Assembly (NCBI GenBank): GCA_026260175.1
Contig: JAKCWW010005278.1
Location: forward strand, 1-31,887
Origin: Reticulitermes lucifugus
Taxonomy: Eukaryota > Arthropoda > Insecta > Blattodea > Rhinotermitidae
Length of the DNA: 31,887 nt
Direction: 5' to 3'
Made by a program: the position numbers and the translations under genes
The notes under the pieces: model-generated
The model's database searches: none
What the model was told of the DNA's origin: nothing
Seen by the model: only the letters and a program-made list of their open reading frames with translations
Shown: piece after piece, positions 1 to 10,530 of the stretch
Layout: each line of letters begins with the position of its first letter
Numbering within the stretch: the stretch's first letter is position 1

Positions 1-1140
1 GGCTGAGTCGACCCCAGGGCCATAGTGCGACCGAAACGTTTATGTCAAGGAATTAATTCCAATTACTTACAAATGTAGCCTATACAATTTACCGTAGAAG
101 GAACATATGAATACCGTGAGGACGACAAAAATGCAACAATAATTTTAGCAAGAAAACTTCTTTGAAGGCTGTAATTTTTTATCGTAGAAAATAACAACAA
201 GACTGGTTTCAAAACCGGCCAAGAGGATAAAGATCAGGTACTAAAAAGTCGCACTACCACTGTTATTGCCTCATCACGGTGTTCACTAAAGCTCTTCACT
301 GAACGTGACCTTACCCACACGAATCTAATCATAACAAGCACAAACTCTTTTGTTACGATCTCTTTTAATATAATCTTCGTCACCTAAGTGTTCTCTGCTT
401 TCATATTTCCCAACCAAAATTTGATAAATATTTAACGTCACTTCCACGTGTGCTACAAACACTACCCATCTTAATCTCATCAGATTCCTCAACCCAATAA
501 TATTTTACGTAGGTCTAATCTTTAGCAGCACACTCAAAAGTAATGAAATTAACTTTCCTAAGCCAACCACTTATAACGACATAAACCGAAATTAGCACAA
601 CACAATGTAATTGTCTTTTCGAGGAATTAAGTTTGAGAGAGTAAGAAGGGTTGCATTACCTTTTTTGCCTTCAACCCCACGGCTTGGATCTTCAAGTCAT
701 AACGGAGACTCGTCTTCTCCTACTACTCTTGTGTAGCTACTCTCCTTAATGACGTCATATTTCTTTATGAAGTAAAAATTCAGTATGATACTTCGCTACG
801 CACCATTTCCCTCTTTCCAACCTTCGTGAGTGCAGTCATGAGCACAATAAATGCAGCACATTGAGTTTTAAGAATCAGGTCTAAGGCTGTTCCTATATAG
901 AAAGCCATTTTTTAAATTTCTAATCTCTGTTCATACGGATGGAGAAGCACGCATGGTCCTGTCTCGTTGTATCATGCATGCATTATATCTGTCGACTTAT
1001 CATTCAATGGAAGATGATGAAATTCTATATTTGATTCAATTACTAAACTTTGTCTTCATAGGTCAATAAAAGCGATGAATTTTTCTAGGATTCTGAAATA
1101 TTTGGGCTCTTATGGCAGGATGGCTGGACCGAGGGAAATA
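1..1140. other. AT-rich non-coding stretch, nothing recognised
   Basis: I see no open frame, repeat family or RNA signal that I can name here. The sequence is AT-rich and unstructured, as expected for insect intergenic or intronic DNA. Old unrecognised transposon fragments cannot be excluded. Confidence 0.5.
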
Positions 1141-1174
1141 GATGGATGATTGATGGATGGATGGATGGATGATC
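1141..1174. repeat. (GATG)n microsatellite
   Basis: The sequence reads as tandem GATG/TGGA units, with one ATT interruption near its left end. It is an ordinary tetranucleotide microsatellite and is not associated with any gene seen here. Confidence 0.9.
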
Positions 1175-2069
1175 AGAAGGAGTGACGGGTTAAATGTATA
1201 ATTATGTGAGGATATGTTTATGTTTTGTCTGAGAGTGAATGCGTGAGTGAGTGAATGAAATGACAGATTATTGAAAGGATAGCTAAATTACTTAAGAAAC
1301 TAAGCACAGATGCTGTATCTGTATACGTTTTTCTTGTTTTGTGGAAGAATATAATTTTTAATAGTTGTTTCGTGAAAAGCATCTTAACTGTAAAAGAGAA
1401 ACAGAGCACATTAATGCTCAAGACTCTTAATTCAAATTCCATATTCTATTACTTAATTTAACACAAAATTTGGTTCGTTACTTTAAATAATGTATTGTCT
1501 CTCCATCCTTCATAATAAAGCCTACAAGAATTTTAATTTGAAGAAAAAAATATTAAAAATAAAGAAAAGAGACAAAATCACCAAACAAAATACAAAAATT
1601 ACGAAGCACTTCCATACTCAATGCAGTTAGACCAATGACATTTCACGTTAAAACACAGCAAGGTATTTATCGATCAGCTGAATAGTTACCAACTAATCAA
1701 GCAACATATTTGTTTTATTCCTAGGCGATTTACAAAGCTGTATCAATAGCATGTTCTGTACCATCGAGACGCACTAGACGGAGATCTAGTCTGCTCGTGA
1801 CGCACGAAACTATGCTGGTAAGGAAGGCAAAGAAGACGTCACAATCTATTTAAAGCCAATCTTGCAATTTGTCGAATGATTAAGTCAAACAACGAAAACG
1901 TCATTCATCACAGCCCGTTCCTTATCCGAGACTCAAACCTAATACACCCAGAATAAAAATCGCTCTCGGAATATTTGAAATGACAGAAGGAAAAACAAAA
2001 ATATCATTCACTACAGCCAGTGCGTTATTCGGATTTCGAATAACAGTCTCTTCCTAACATGGATTTATT
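1175..2069. other. AT-rich non-coding stretch
   Basis: There are only short chance open frames, the longest about 74 codons on the minus strand, low-complexity and rich in leucine and phenylalanine. No motif or repeat was recognised. Confidence 0.5.
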
Positions 2070-2165
2070 TACACGAAAGTGAAAAAGATTGAAAGGAAGA
2101 AAGTAAAAATAAGAGGGACATAAAGATCTGAAGGAAGAAAGAAAAAAGGAAGACACAGAAACAGA
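2070..2165. repeat. Purine-rich tract on the + strand
   Basis: This stretch is dominated by G and A (GAAAGGAAGAAAG-type words) with almost no C or T. It is probably a degraded simple-sequence block. The minus-strand open frame across it is a product of the base bias (serine, phenylalanine, leucine) and is not taken as a gene. Confidence 0.6.
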
Positions 2166-2424
2166 AACATGAGCGTAATAGTGCCGTGTAGTTTCGTAGT
2201 TACATAACAGCATTTTGGATGAAAGTATTCTAAACATCACGAGGGTAGAAATTTCTCTTTTTTCTTTTACAAGCTATTCTACCCTGAAAATGCTGAGAGC
2301 ACCTTACTCCGAAACGCTGGTATCGACCTACAAAATTACACGGTGTCACATTCCGTAACACAGTATTCTTTACAGCTAAAGTCGTTAAATCTATTAAAGG
2401 GGAAGGTCGTTAGGGACCATTAAT

Positions 2425-2763
2425 TTGAAACGGATCATGATAATGTTGAGAGCCAGGGGCCCTTCAGTACTGTCTTTGACGCTGTGTATAATCATACGGC
2501 AAACATCATGTGTGATACAGGATGTGTCTAAAAGTGTTGAATATTTTATGTTTGGCGAGGTACTGAGTGTGGAAGCGATTCTGTGCAGGGTTTACAGTAA
2601 TCTGCATAGCTGTAGAGCTCCGACGGCGATTCGCGACCAGCACTATCGCTTTAAAAAGAGTCCCGTGCGAGAGGTACAAGATTCCGGCAGTGTGATATTT
2701 GTATGCCGCGCGACAAGGCTTGCTCTTGTGACAACTTTTTTAATTAATAATTTTCATTATTAA
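2425..2763 (+). other. Unrecognised 112-codon open frame, probably not a gene
   Basis: An ATG-initiated open frame of 112 codons ends in TAA inside AT-rich DNA. The predicted protein has a hydrophobic, cysteine-containing first third (residues about 10-35) and a more basic middle (about 80-105). I recognise no domain. The stretch is visibly more GC-rich than its flanks, which could mean an exon, a CpG-containing repeat or chance. No convincing splice sites or poly-A context single it out, although an AATAAA-containing sequence (GAATAAACC) lies about 0.5 kb downstream near 3280. I list it only because it is one of the longest open frames in the window. Confidence 0.15.
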
Positions 2764-5479
2764 AATTACCCTCATGCTTTACATAAATATCTTGAACCCT
2801 CACACCGTCCCTCACATTTTTGTAGCGTGCAATTAATATTGCAAAAAGCACTGCATTGTACAGTTGGTTTACAAAATTCCTTCCAGTTGTTTTGTTCCCC
2901 CATTATACGGGTCAACAAATGTCTGTTGATAAATAAGAGTTGTTCAAGATGTTTAAGTAAGAGAGGGTCACTGTGTGGGTTGCCCTTCCGAAGATTTTTA
3001 TAAAGGTGTAATGAAGTGTAACAAAAGTGAATAGAATTAAAGATCGAATGTGATTAAGGAGGCACACGAGAATGCACAGCAATTGGTTTGCCTTAATGTA
3101 TTAAAAAAGTTGAATGGGCCTTGTTGATTAAGATAAGTTAAGGGTTTAAGGAATCTGAGAAAACTAAAGAGTGTATATAGGCCTATATAAGATTTTACAT
3201 TTTCAAAGCAGTGCTTATTCAGATACTGATTTTTTTGGATGTTACAGCGCGTAACATTTTATGTATATAACACCGTTTTGAATAAACCTGCCTCATCCAG
3301 CTTCGGGTTGAAGTCGCTTTGTATACGAGTATACTGTATTTAGAGTACCGTGAGTCGGATCAGAGGGTGAAAAGGTTCACTATAAACAAAAGAGGTAATG
3401 TAAGTATAAACGTAACATTAAGGAGCGTTCGCTTAACCATTGTTACCGTGGAAAAGGAATAAGCATTACACATTCTGAGTGTGTGTTTTTAGCCTTAGTT
3501 ATGCAGCATGCAAACCCATGCGCCGCAGAACCACGCCTCAGACGGCGCAGCCACTGGGATCGTCAAATATCGCTTAATAACAGTCTTTTTAAGTACACAT
3601 GTAACTAACCAGCTAACTTCATGGACCAGAGTCCTTCTTAGGAAGCTAATAGTCCCTCGGCTTAACTAACTAAACAAATAAGCATATGATGCTTGAGGTT
3701 TCCACGCCACTAAATTCTCACTTCTGGTTTATGACACCATGTGGTCTGGAAAAGAGTTAACGGCGTTTCGGATCAATACATTGCTTCCATCATCTACTCT
3801 GAAAACGCAGACGATGTGTTCCTTCGAATAGTTGTCAACAACCCACAAAAATGTACGATGTCAGACCCCACAAAGCACAGTGCGAAACTGAAGGATGGTC
3901 AGCTACCCAACTAAAAAACCAAACCTATTTCGCTAGCTATAATCTATATTGGCTCGTCGAATGTGCCATACGTGGCCTGTGGATTACGGGTTGCTTTCCC
4001 CTGATTTAAAGATTTTTTAAAATATATTCACAATCTGTTGGATTGTTTTGTTATGTTGAATAACAACGAAAACCTCTTGTATTAACATCCACTTTTCACG
4101 ACGGTTGTTTTATATTTTTCGGCTTTGTTTCTCCATTGTTACAGAATAATTTGTATTTTTACGACCTATTGTGAAAACCGATGGAATATAGCACCATCAC
4201 ATCCCTCAGGCTAAACATCACATAGAAAATTACAGCTTTTCCAATATTCCAAACGTCTAACTTCGGCTACATGAAAATGTTAATGCTGTTTTGCACATCA
4301 GGGGGGGAAAACCCAATTGATTTGTAATTGGTACGATAACTATACATTGCTGCGGGTATGGTTACATATATTCTCATTGGTAAAAATAGCCTAGGAAATG
4401 ATTGGTCGTGCCAATAATGTGCGGCCTGCAATCTCCCATTCCTCTTCCCCTTCTTCATCCACAATATTGTCACTTCATATGCCTTCCGTGAAGTTAAAAC
4501 AACTCTCCGATAATTTCCGATATAAACTGACATAAATGTAAAACTATTTCTGTTGGTGGTTATTGGAGAACAGTTTCAGTGCAGTAACGGAAAATACTTA
4601 CATTTGCAGGAAGGTAATATATCAGAATAAATATAACATAACTGGTAATTCGGCCACGCCTTTTAGCCTTCAAAAGCTTATCCACGCCTGTAAGCTGACA
4701 TCTACCCTCGTACAGAACTTTGGTTACTTTCGAATATCTTACACTAACACGCAAAGTATCAATGGTGGTATACATAACACAAGGCGAGACTACATAAGTG
4801 CATGATACTGACAGATCTTTAGTAGGCAACTAATCAGAATATCAATATGTTTGAAATTTTAATTACTACACCGACAAGACTTTAATAATCGAAGTAAAAT
4901 ATTGACAGACATAAACATATGGATAATTTTGTACGATATAAATAACAGTAAGGCGTGTCAATCGTTTACAAGCTGCTTTTTTGCACACATCGTTCTTATA
5001 TATTTAGAAATGTCTATTAATTCTCGAAACAACATTAATTGACTGGTCTTTATAATGGACGCAGATTGTGCTCTTTATGAGGTAGGAAATGAAGTTTTAT
5101 ATGCAATTTAAATGAACACCATCTTCATAAGCTTCACATGTAAGAATTTAATATCTTATTAAATCCACTGAAAGGGCTTCAAAAAACCTTTGTAACAATG
5201 AAATTAATTTATGCATAAGACATGTAAATTGGGCAAATTTTCTGGTGTTTTGCACTTTTAATGTAGCATAATTTACATCGCCTCATGCACCTCCTACGAC
5301 AGCACTGTGTGTAAATCAATAAATACATACATAAATACACGATACTTTTAAAATTGCAGAAATAGGCCCGCTTTACTTTAAAGAAGCAGGATATATTCTG
5401 TACTTTATTACGCTTTACTCTTTTTTGGAAAATCTGACACACAGTATTATCAGAGGACACATTTTGAGAAATATGAAAA
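2764..5479. other. AT-rich non-coding stretch
   Basis: Only short, overlapping, low-quality open frames occur on both strands, 80-89 codons around 4267-4829. The one structural item I could name is a perfect 16-nt palindrome at 3174-3189 (TATATAGG/CCTATATA). A GC-richer patch around 3505-3560 is unassigned. Confidence 0.5.
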
Positions 5480-5627
5480 TTAAATTACATTATTTCTCTT
5501 ATTTATGTCTTTTCCATTTCTTTACATACTTTTCTCTTTGTTTTCTTGCATTCTTAATTTCATTCTTTCTTCTTGTATTCCCTACTTTTCTGTGTTTCCG
5601 CCCTTCTTTCTTCTTGTTTATCTTAAC
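5480..5627. repeat. Pyrimidine-rich tract on the + strand
   Basis: The run is strongly biased to T and C (TTTCTCTT and CTTTTC words). The small open frame through it encodes mainly phenylalanine, leucine and serine, the usual product of such bias. It is probably degraded simple sequence. Confidence 0.55.
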
Positions 5628-7609
5628 AAAGTAACGCGCCCTTTGTCTTCAGAATATCGCTGCGGCTAAAAAACTTTGACGATAAACCAAGATAGCATCA
5701 TCAATTTCAGCTATAATTTTACACTTTCATTAGCAAGCATCTGGGTTTGATAAGCAACTTGCTGGGTGAGAAAATTTGCTTCTACCCTGATACGCGCATA
5801 GACACTAGTCACTGGCGCAGCATATATACATAAAGGAAAACTATTTATGTTTCTGTATTTATCAAATTATGAATTAGGCGGCGTGAAATGAAACTCGAGC
5901 ATCGCCAGGAATAGAAGGCAAATTTGTGCCGTTCCTAGGACAAGGGGAACATCCACTCTTTCCTTTGTGTTACAAAATCATCCCCCGGGGGAAACCAAAA
6001 AAAGTCTTGTTTTAATAGAAGAAGAACCCGAAGAGCGCGAAAAAGTAAGACTGGAAATTTTGTGGGTATTAAGAACCAAATGTTGCTCTTGAGAGATAAC
6101 CATGGTAGATTATTGAAACTTACTATTTCAAAAACTAGGCGTAGCGTGCGCCAATGGTACGAAACCCCGTGCAGGTAATTCCATTCAATATAATAAAGCG
6201 GCACACGAAACAAGATATGTGTCCAACTCTTGGAGACATTATATAAAAAATCTGGTGAAACAGACTAAATTTTGCGATAGATTTACATGTATGTTTTTTC
6301 GACTAGCTGTTAATAATGAGGGATTCTATTTCCCTTTATATGCTATGCAAGTGTCCCTTTATAATGTGCCTGATAAGAGAACAGAAGTGAAGTAAGTATT
6401 AAAGTTGCATGACCACTTAACACGAATATAAGCAGCTACAACAAAATTAAACTTTCCGGCAATGTGAAGTAGTTCTTGGGACGTCCATTTATCTATATTC
6501 CTGTTCTTCAATCACCTCTTTTTTTGGAAAATATTAATAATGACAGAGGAAAACTGTAACAGGAAAGGTTGTCCTTATTAAGGAGACAGACCTCTAGGCA
6601 TTAATGACCTTTTATATTTCGGAAATTATAAAATAAATCAACATGTTTACTTTTCTAATATTTAGTGTTTCTGTCTCTTAATTTATTAGGAACTTCCTTT
6701 GTGATAGAATTTATCCTGCTCGGATTTGTAAAACTCTTGACACTGACATAAAAGGGGTGCAGCTGTTTTCGAGCCTCCAGCAAAACGCCTACATTCATGG
6801 ATTACAAATTGGTATGTGACGTCATCCTTATCAAAACACATGCAGTTTATACAGTCCAGAGAATAATGAGCTCATCAAATTTCTGAATGTTGGAAACGCA
6901 AAATAAAACGAGCAACTGGACTTGGGGTTAGTATGCCAGGGTACCAAACTAACTTGTATTTAAGTTATTTAGCAATGTTGTTTTATCTGCAGGGGTCGAA
7001 TAGCGTCAAATGTGACAGTAAATTGTCAGACGCGATAAATAGGAAAAAAAGGTTTTATTTGACTCTTTAAAGTCATTCGCCAGGATGAAGTCGATAAACC
7101 CATGAGAATAATCTCAGACACATTGCAGGTAATCAGAGCGATATTAAAATTCAGTATCTCCCGAAATTCTTCCCCAATTCTTACATCTACATACATTTGC
7201 AAGTAAGTTAGGTAGTTTGTTAGTAACCACATAATAGCCATAAATGATATCACTGAATAATGAAGGAAGAAAGAGGCACTGCATTATCATTTTGGAGTCA
7301 ATCCCGGTGTTGTTATAAACAAAATTCCACGAACAAGTACTTCAAAGTGGGTACAGGCAGATCACAGAATTCTCCTACACATAAAAGAAGACACGTGTTT
7401 CAGCCAGAACCTTGAACACGCTAGAATCAAATCACGCTTCTCCTAAAATACCCAGCAAAAAATTTGTCATTCAGCATGACCCTGAGATAGTTTAATTCAC
7501 ACATCAATCCAAAACAGATGTGTTGGATCATTATTATTCTTCCGTATCCGCCTTCTATTCCCAAAGCCGCTTTGCAAGCAAGTTGTCCTCCGGCGATTTC
7601 GCTCTTCTT
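5628..7609. other. Non-coding stretch, nothing assignable
   Basis: I found no recognisable coding domain, RNA gene or repeat copy. Short open frames of 75-92 codons on the minus strand (5935-6213 and 7026-7253) match no family I know. The sequence up to 7609 may include more of the transposon remnants that begin next to it, but I cannot show that. Confidence 0.45.
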
Positions 7610-7686
7610 CGCTGACATACAATACTACTCCAGAAGAGGTAAGGCCGCAAAAGCACCGCAGCGGAAGCCTGAAATCTCGCAAGTCC
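7610..7686 (+). repeat. Inverted-repeat-family arm, copy 1 (distal half only)
   Basis: This is the distal half of the dispersed arm family described at 27160-28530. The order is a CTCCAGAAGAGG block, a GCACCGCAGCGGAAGCCTGAAA block, then ATCTCGCAAGT. Read on the minus strand, its end ACTTGCGAGATTTCAGG matches ACTTGCGAGATTTGAGG at 29929-29945 in 16 of 17 positions. The proximal GAAGATG/GAAACGTC half is not recognisable here. It sits directly against, and probably interrupts, the transposase fossil on the minus strand to its right. Confidence 0.65.
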
Positions 7687-7694
7687 CCGTCCAT

Positions 7695-8020
7695 ACCTGA
7701 AGGCAGCCTTTTTCGACAGTTAGGCTCTTTCTCAAAGGGACCTTCCTGGTTACTCGGCAGTGTTTCCACACGCCATTCGCAACAAATCTGTTCTTGTGGT
7801 TGCAAAATACTTTTCTTTTATTATGAGAAGATACTTGATGTGCTGCTCCTCTAACTCTGCAATTACGGTAATCCGTCGTTCTATCTTTATGCACGTCGCC
7901 TTTTCTGGTGTGTTGCTGCTGAGATCAAAACCGGTGCAGAATAATCCCCGAAACGCAACAGTATTTTGAGGCTTTAAGTTACCACATTTTCTTGCTGCGG
8001 ACGGCTTGTGGTACAAACAT
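7695..8020 (-). pseudogene. Pogo/Tigger-like (jerky-type) transposase fragment, DNA-binding N-terminus, broken
   Basis: On the minus strand, translation from about 8010 to 7925 gives a Pipsqueak-type helix-turn-helix remnant: AVRSKKMW, a stop, LKASKYCCV, then ILHRF. After a frame change, the stretch down to 7750 reads NTPEKATCIK, then a CENP-B/Tc5-type helix-turn-helix containing IAELEEQHIKYLLIIKEKYF, followed by TRTDLLRMA. A further frame change is followed by LTVEKGC. In intact pogo-superfamily elements these two DNA-binding helices precede a DDE nuclease domain. I see no DDE domain downstream. At least two frame changes and internal stops make it dead. The end nearest 7690 is cut by the repeat arm at 7610-7686. 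The superfamily call rests on motif memory. A decayed host jerky-like gene is a less likely alternative. Confidence 0.6.
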
Positions 8021-8508
8021 GGATGGATATTCCGCAATGTAAATCCTATGGTTTTACTGTCATATTGTATCAAGATTCTAACAAATCCGTCTTATGTCAG
8101 ATTTAGTAAATGATTTCTGTAATTGGAATTTAGACTTCTAATCTCGTGGCGCAATTATTTTGTTTTAGAATTCCACTTCTTCCATAAAATAAGTCTGTTA
8201 GTAGCAATTACAGGAATGGTCCTATCCTAAAAACATGTAACTGCCCCAAAACAGAGTCTAAACGATACGTGCTATCTAATCAATACTGTCACCCACCGAT
8301 CAACTAAATATAGCTTACGGAGCAATTACAGGCGTCTGCCAGCAGACTGAAGGAATCCATAGTGGAGATGCCTCCTGTCGCAAGTTGTTCGCCTACCTCA
8401 TACCTGTCATACAACGCATACATAACTCGTGAATTTCTTCGCTCTGAATTGACCAAATCTGTTAATTTTTATGTGTGATATCCCGTTGAGTGTCAATGAT
8501 ATGAATCA
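8021..8508. other. Non-coding stretch
   Basis: No domain, RNA or repeat was recognised. The left end may still belong to the start codon and 5' part of the transposase fossil, but nothing is conserved enough to say. Confidence 0.45.
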
Positions 8509-8530
8509 GTAATATCAATATCAATATCAG
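8509..8530. repeat. Short (ATATCA)n microsatellite
   Basis: Several units of AATATC/ATATCA lie immediately left of the tRNA-like SINE head. It could be the tail or target of an older insertion. Confidence 0.7.
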
Positions 8531-8542
8531 TCTCGCCAATCC

Positions 8543-8620
8543 CAGTGGCCACGCGGTTTAAGGCATGGGTCTGCGGCCTCTCGCTTACTAGGATTGTGGG
8601 TTTGGCATTCGCATAAGTGA
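8543..8620 (+). mobile_element. tRNA-like head of a SINE
   Basis: The sequence has the spacing of an internal RNA polymerase III promoter: an A-box-like TGGCCACGCGG at about 8546-8556 and, about 50 bp on, a degenerate B-box at about 8598-8612 (GGGTTTGGCATTCGC). The stretch ATGGGTCTGCGGCC..GGATTGTGGGTT is shared with the SINE on the opposite strand at 13443-13496, where the B-box is intact (GGTTCGAATCC). The degraded B-box and lack of a cloverleaf exclude a working tRNA gene. The matching SINE body appears only from 8894 onward. Confidence 0.75.
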
Positions 8621-8893
8621 GGAATGGGCACGACGAGACATGCGAACACCGCCACGGAACCATAAGAACAGTTTACAACACACACTTTGGGGACGTTCTG
8701 ACCCGCACATTAGTCCATCACTGACACAATAAGAAGTAACAGTACAGTAAGAAAAAAAAGATCTATTGAAATATAAGAATTGTTGCTATTCTACCACATT
8801 GACAACAAGTTTGTGATTGTAACATTGTAAATAAACCATTGTAAAAAAGACAAGATTGTAACAGTGTAAATAATAAAGGAGTTTAAAAAAAAA
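8621..8893 (+). mobile_element. Poly-A-tailed retroposon-like segment between SINE head and SINE body
   Basis: This segment is absent from the other SINE copy. It ends like the 3' end of a non-LTR retroposon: a 39-bp unit beginning GATTGTAACA is repeated once (starts at 8815 and 8854, second unit partial), an AATAAAGG signal follows, and a run of A closes it at 8885-8893. It either inserted into the SINE near its B-box or forms the body of a different, chimeric SINE that shares the same tRNA head. I see no target-site duplication that decides between these. Class is unknown. Confidence 0.5.
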
Positions 8894-9075
8894 TCCCGCC
8901 GAGAGCATGGATGTCTGTCTCTTGTGAGTGTTGTGTGTTGTCTGGTAGAGGTCTCTGCGACGAGCTGGTCCCTCGGCCAGAGAAGTACTGCCGAGAGTGA
9001 TAAGTCTCAAGTGTGATCGTGAGCCTCGAACAATGAGGCGGCCTAGGCCCCTAAGGGGCTGTCGAGCCATTGAAA
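8894..9075 (+). mobile_element. SINE body, 3' part
   Basis: It starts at TCCCGCC, the end of the tRNA-like B-box, and runs through CATGGATGTCTGTCTCTTGT to about GCTGTCGAGCCA. It aligns over its whole length with the reverse complement of 13267-13440: the words ATGGATGTCTGTCTCTTGTG, CCTCG..AATGAGG and GGCC..TAG..CCCT occur in the same order. It lacks its own tRNA head, which sits about 280 bp upstream. The minus-strand open frame of 112 codons across it is a by-product and not a gene. Confidence 0.8.
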
Positions 9076-9429
9076 GAAAAATCTCAGTCTCAACACAACT
9101 AAGTTTTTCAGACAATAGAGTCAACTTGCCTAATGTAGCTGCTCAATTATAAAAATAGATTATATTGTCTAATAAAGATATCTGTGTTGAAACTGATATT
9201 GATTTTATCTATTCAAAATTGTTAAATTATTTTATTTCTTTTAGGTCCGAGTGTTTTCTTAAGCAGTTTGTTTTAGGAAAAATTAATTTATGTTCTTCCT
9301 TCAAAGATACAACTTTCTACATCCGTAAGAAAAAACCGACAAAATTATAATTTTACATACACATATTCCATATATACCTATCTTTAGTTTTTGTAAATTA
9401 TATGCAACGATAAAATATTAGAAGCAAAT

Positions 9430-9430
<1 letters not shown>
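9076..9430. other. AT-rich non-coding stretch
   Basis: Nothing was recognised between the SINE and the ATT microsatellite. Confidence 0.5.

Positions 9431-9462
<32 letters not shown>
9431..9462. repeat. (ATT)n microsatellite
   Basis: AATAAT units change to ATT units and run for about 32 bp. It is a simple trinucleotide repeat. Confidence 0.9.
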
Positions 9463-10029
9463 CCCTGTTACTTTATGGGAGATTAAATCAAGGTGTATGA
9501 GGTGGACTAGGCGTGCTACAGTAATAGAAAAGGGAAATTTATTCTCAATTTTCTGTTGCCAAAAATGTGGAAAATTTCGTTCAGAGCCGAGGGACTATCA
9601 TCATATATTAATTTATGTCTATTTATACATGTAAATTAACCTGCAGTTACTGAATTTGCCCATGAAATTAACTTTTTTTACCTTGTTTCGAAAAATGTTT
9701 CAAAGAGCAGATGTTCATCATGTCTCAAGAAAAGTACTGAATTTTAGAAAGTTGTAAACTTCGTTCTTTTTCTTTTTATGCGCTGTGAAAGGAACATCGT
9801 CCACAATTTTATGAACTGTGTTAACAATATCTGACATGACATTAGTGTCCTGCTGATTGCCACCAACTGAAGCGCCTGAACCGTGAGTGTTAAAACTTCA
9901 CTTTCAATAAGCACATGTCTTCTGTTCCCTTCACCAAGAGAAGAAAGTCTTACAGACAGGAATTGTTCTTTGTGCTCTGTTAACGCAGATGAACCTAATG
10001 CAGTTGTCTCTTCTGCCGCTTCTTGCACA
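9463..10029. other. Non-coding stretch
   Basis: A minus-strand open frame of 94 codons (9744-10028) begins with acidic and alanine-rich sequence, but no family was recognised and a plus-strand frame overlaps it. I treat it as chance. Confidence 0.4.
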
Positions 10030-10300
10030 CATCTACTGAATTTTTCTCATTTCCCTTCACCTTTTTCTCATCCTTCCCTCTCTCCACACATGTAGTTTTA
10101 CTGTCTCCTGCCTGTCTTAGTTTTACCTGTTTAGTTCTTCCTCCGCTCTTCTCGATATAATTCCTTTCTTATAACCTCTACATCTCTTTCTACCACACCT
10201 GGGTACATTTTCCATTTCTCCATCCTTCTATTTACCTCTCTTCTTAATCACTACACAGCTACTTCCATCTTTCCCCCTCAACACATCATCCTTGAAGATT
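10030..10300. repeat. Pyrimidine-rich block on the + strand
   Basis: About 270 bp is strongly enriched in C and T (CTTTTTCTCATCCTTCCCTC-like words) with few purines. It is probably a degraded microsatellite or a long polypyrimidine tract. No coding meaning is assigned. Confidence 0.6.
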
Positions 10301-10427
10301 ACCACACAGAACTTCCCACAAACTCCAACAACATAATTGCCTACATTCCTTTTTCCAACTTAGTGTCCAGTGTTAGCCTCTCTTGAATATGATGAAGAAA
10401 ATTTTTTTTCTGTGAATAACGTCGAAT

Positions 10428-10530
10428 CTGAGATTTGAAGTTCTCACAGCGATGGTGCTGAAATTTGAGGTCGTCTATAATGATAGGCCATGTCGAACTG
10501 CAAACATTTACCGACATTTGTATGGAACGT
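10428..10530 (-). repeat. Inverted-repeat-family arm, copy 2
   Basis: As written, the sequence carries GAGATTTGAAGTTCTCAC, AGCGATGGTG, then ATTTGAGGTCGTCTATAATG and TTTACCGACATTTGTATGG. These are the distal block, the ATTCCAGAAG-equivalent block and the GTCGG box of the family, in minus orientation and in the expected order. TTTACCGAC plus A or G plus TTT is shared with copy 6 at 27485-27497. The GAAGATG box cannot be seen. It is a diverged single arm without a visible partner. Confidence 0.6.

Noticed and set aside
7625..7715. Minus-strand reading VEKGCLQVWTGTCEISGF..CGAFAALPLLE taken as the continuation of the transposase
   Set aside because: From about 7686 leftward the nucleotide sequence matches the dispersed arm family (16 of 17 bases at the end, distal blocks in order), so only the first residues can be transposase.
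8786..9124. 112-codon minus-strand open frame as a gene
   Set aside because: It is the antisense translation of a SINE body and a poly-A-tailed segment.
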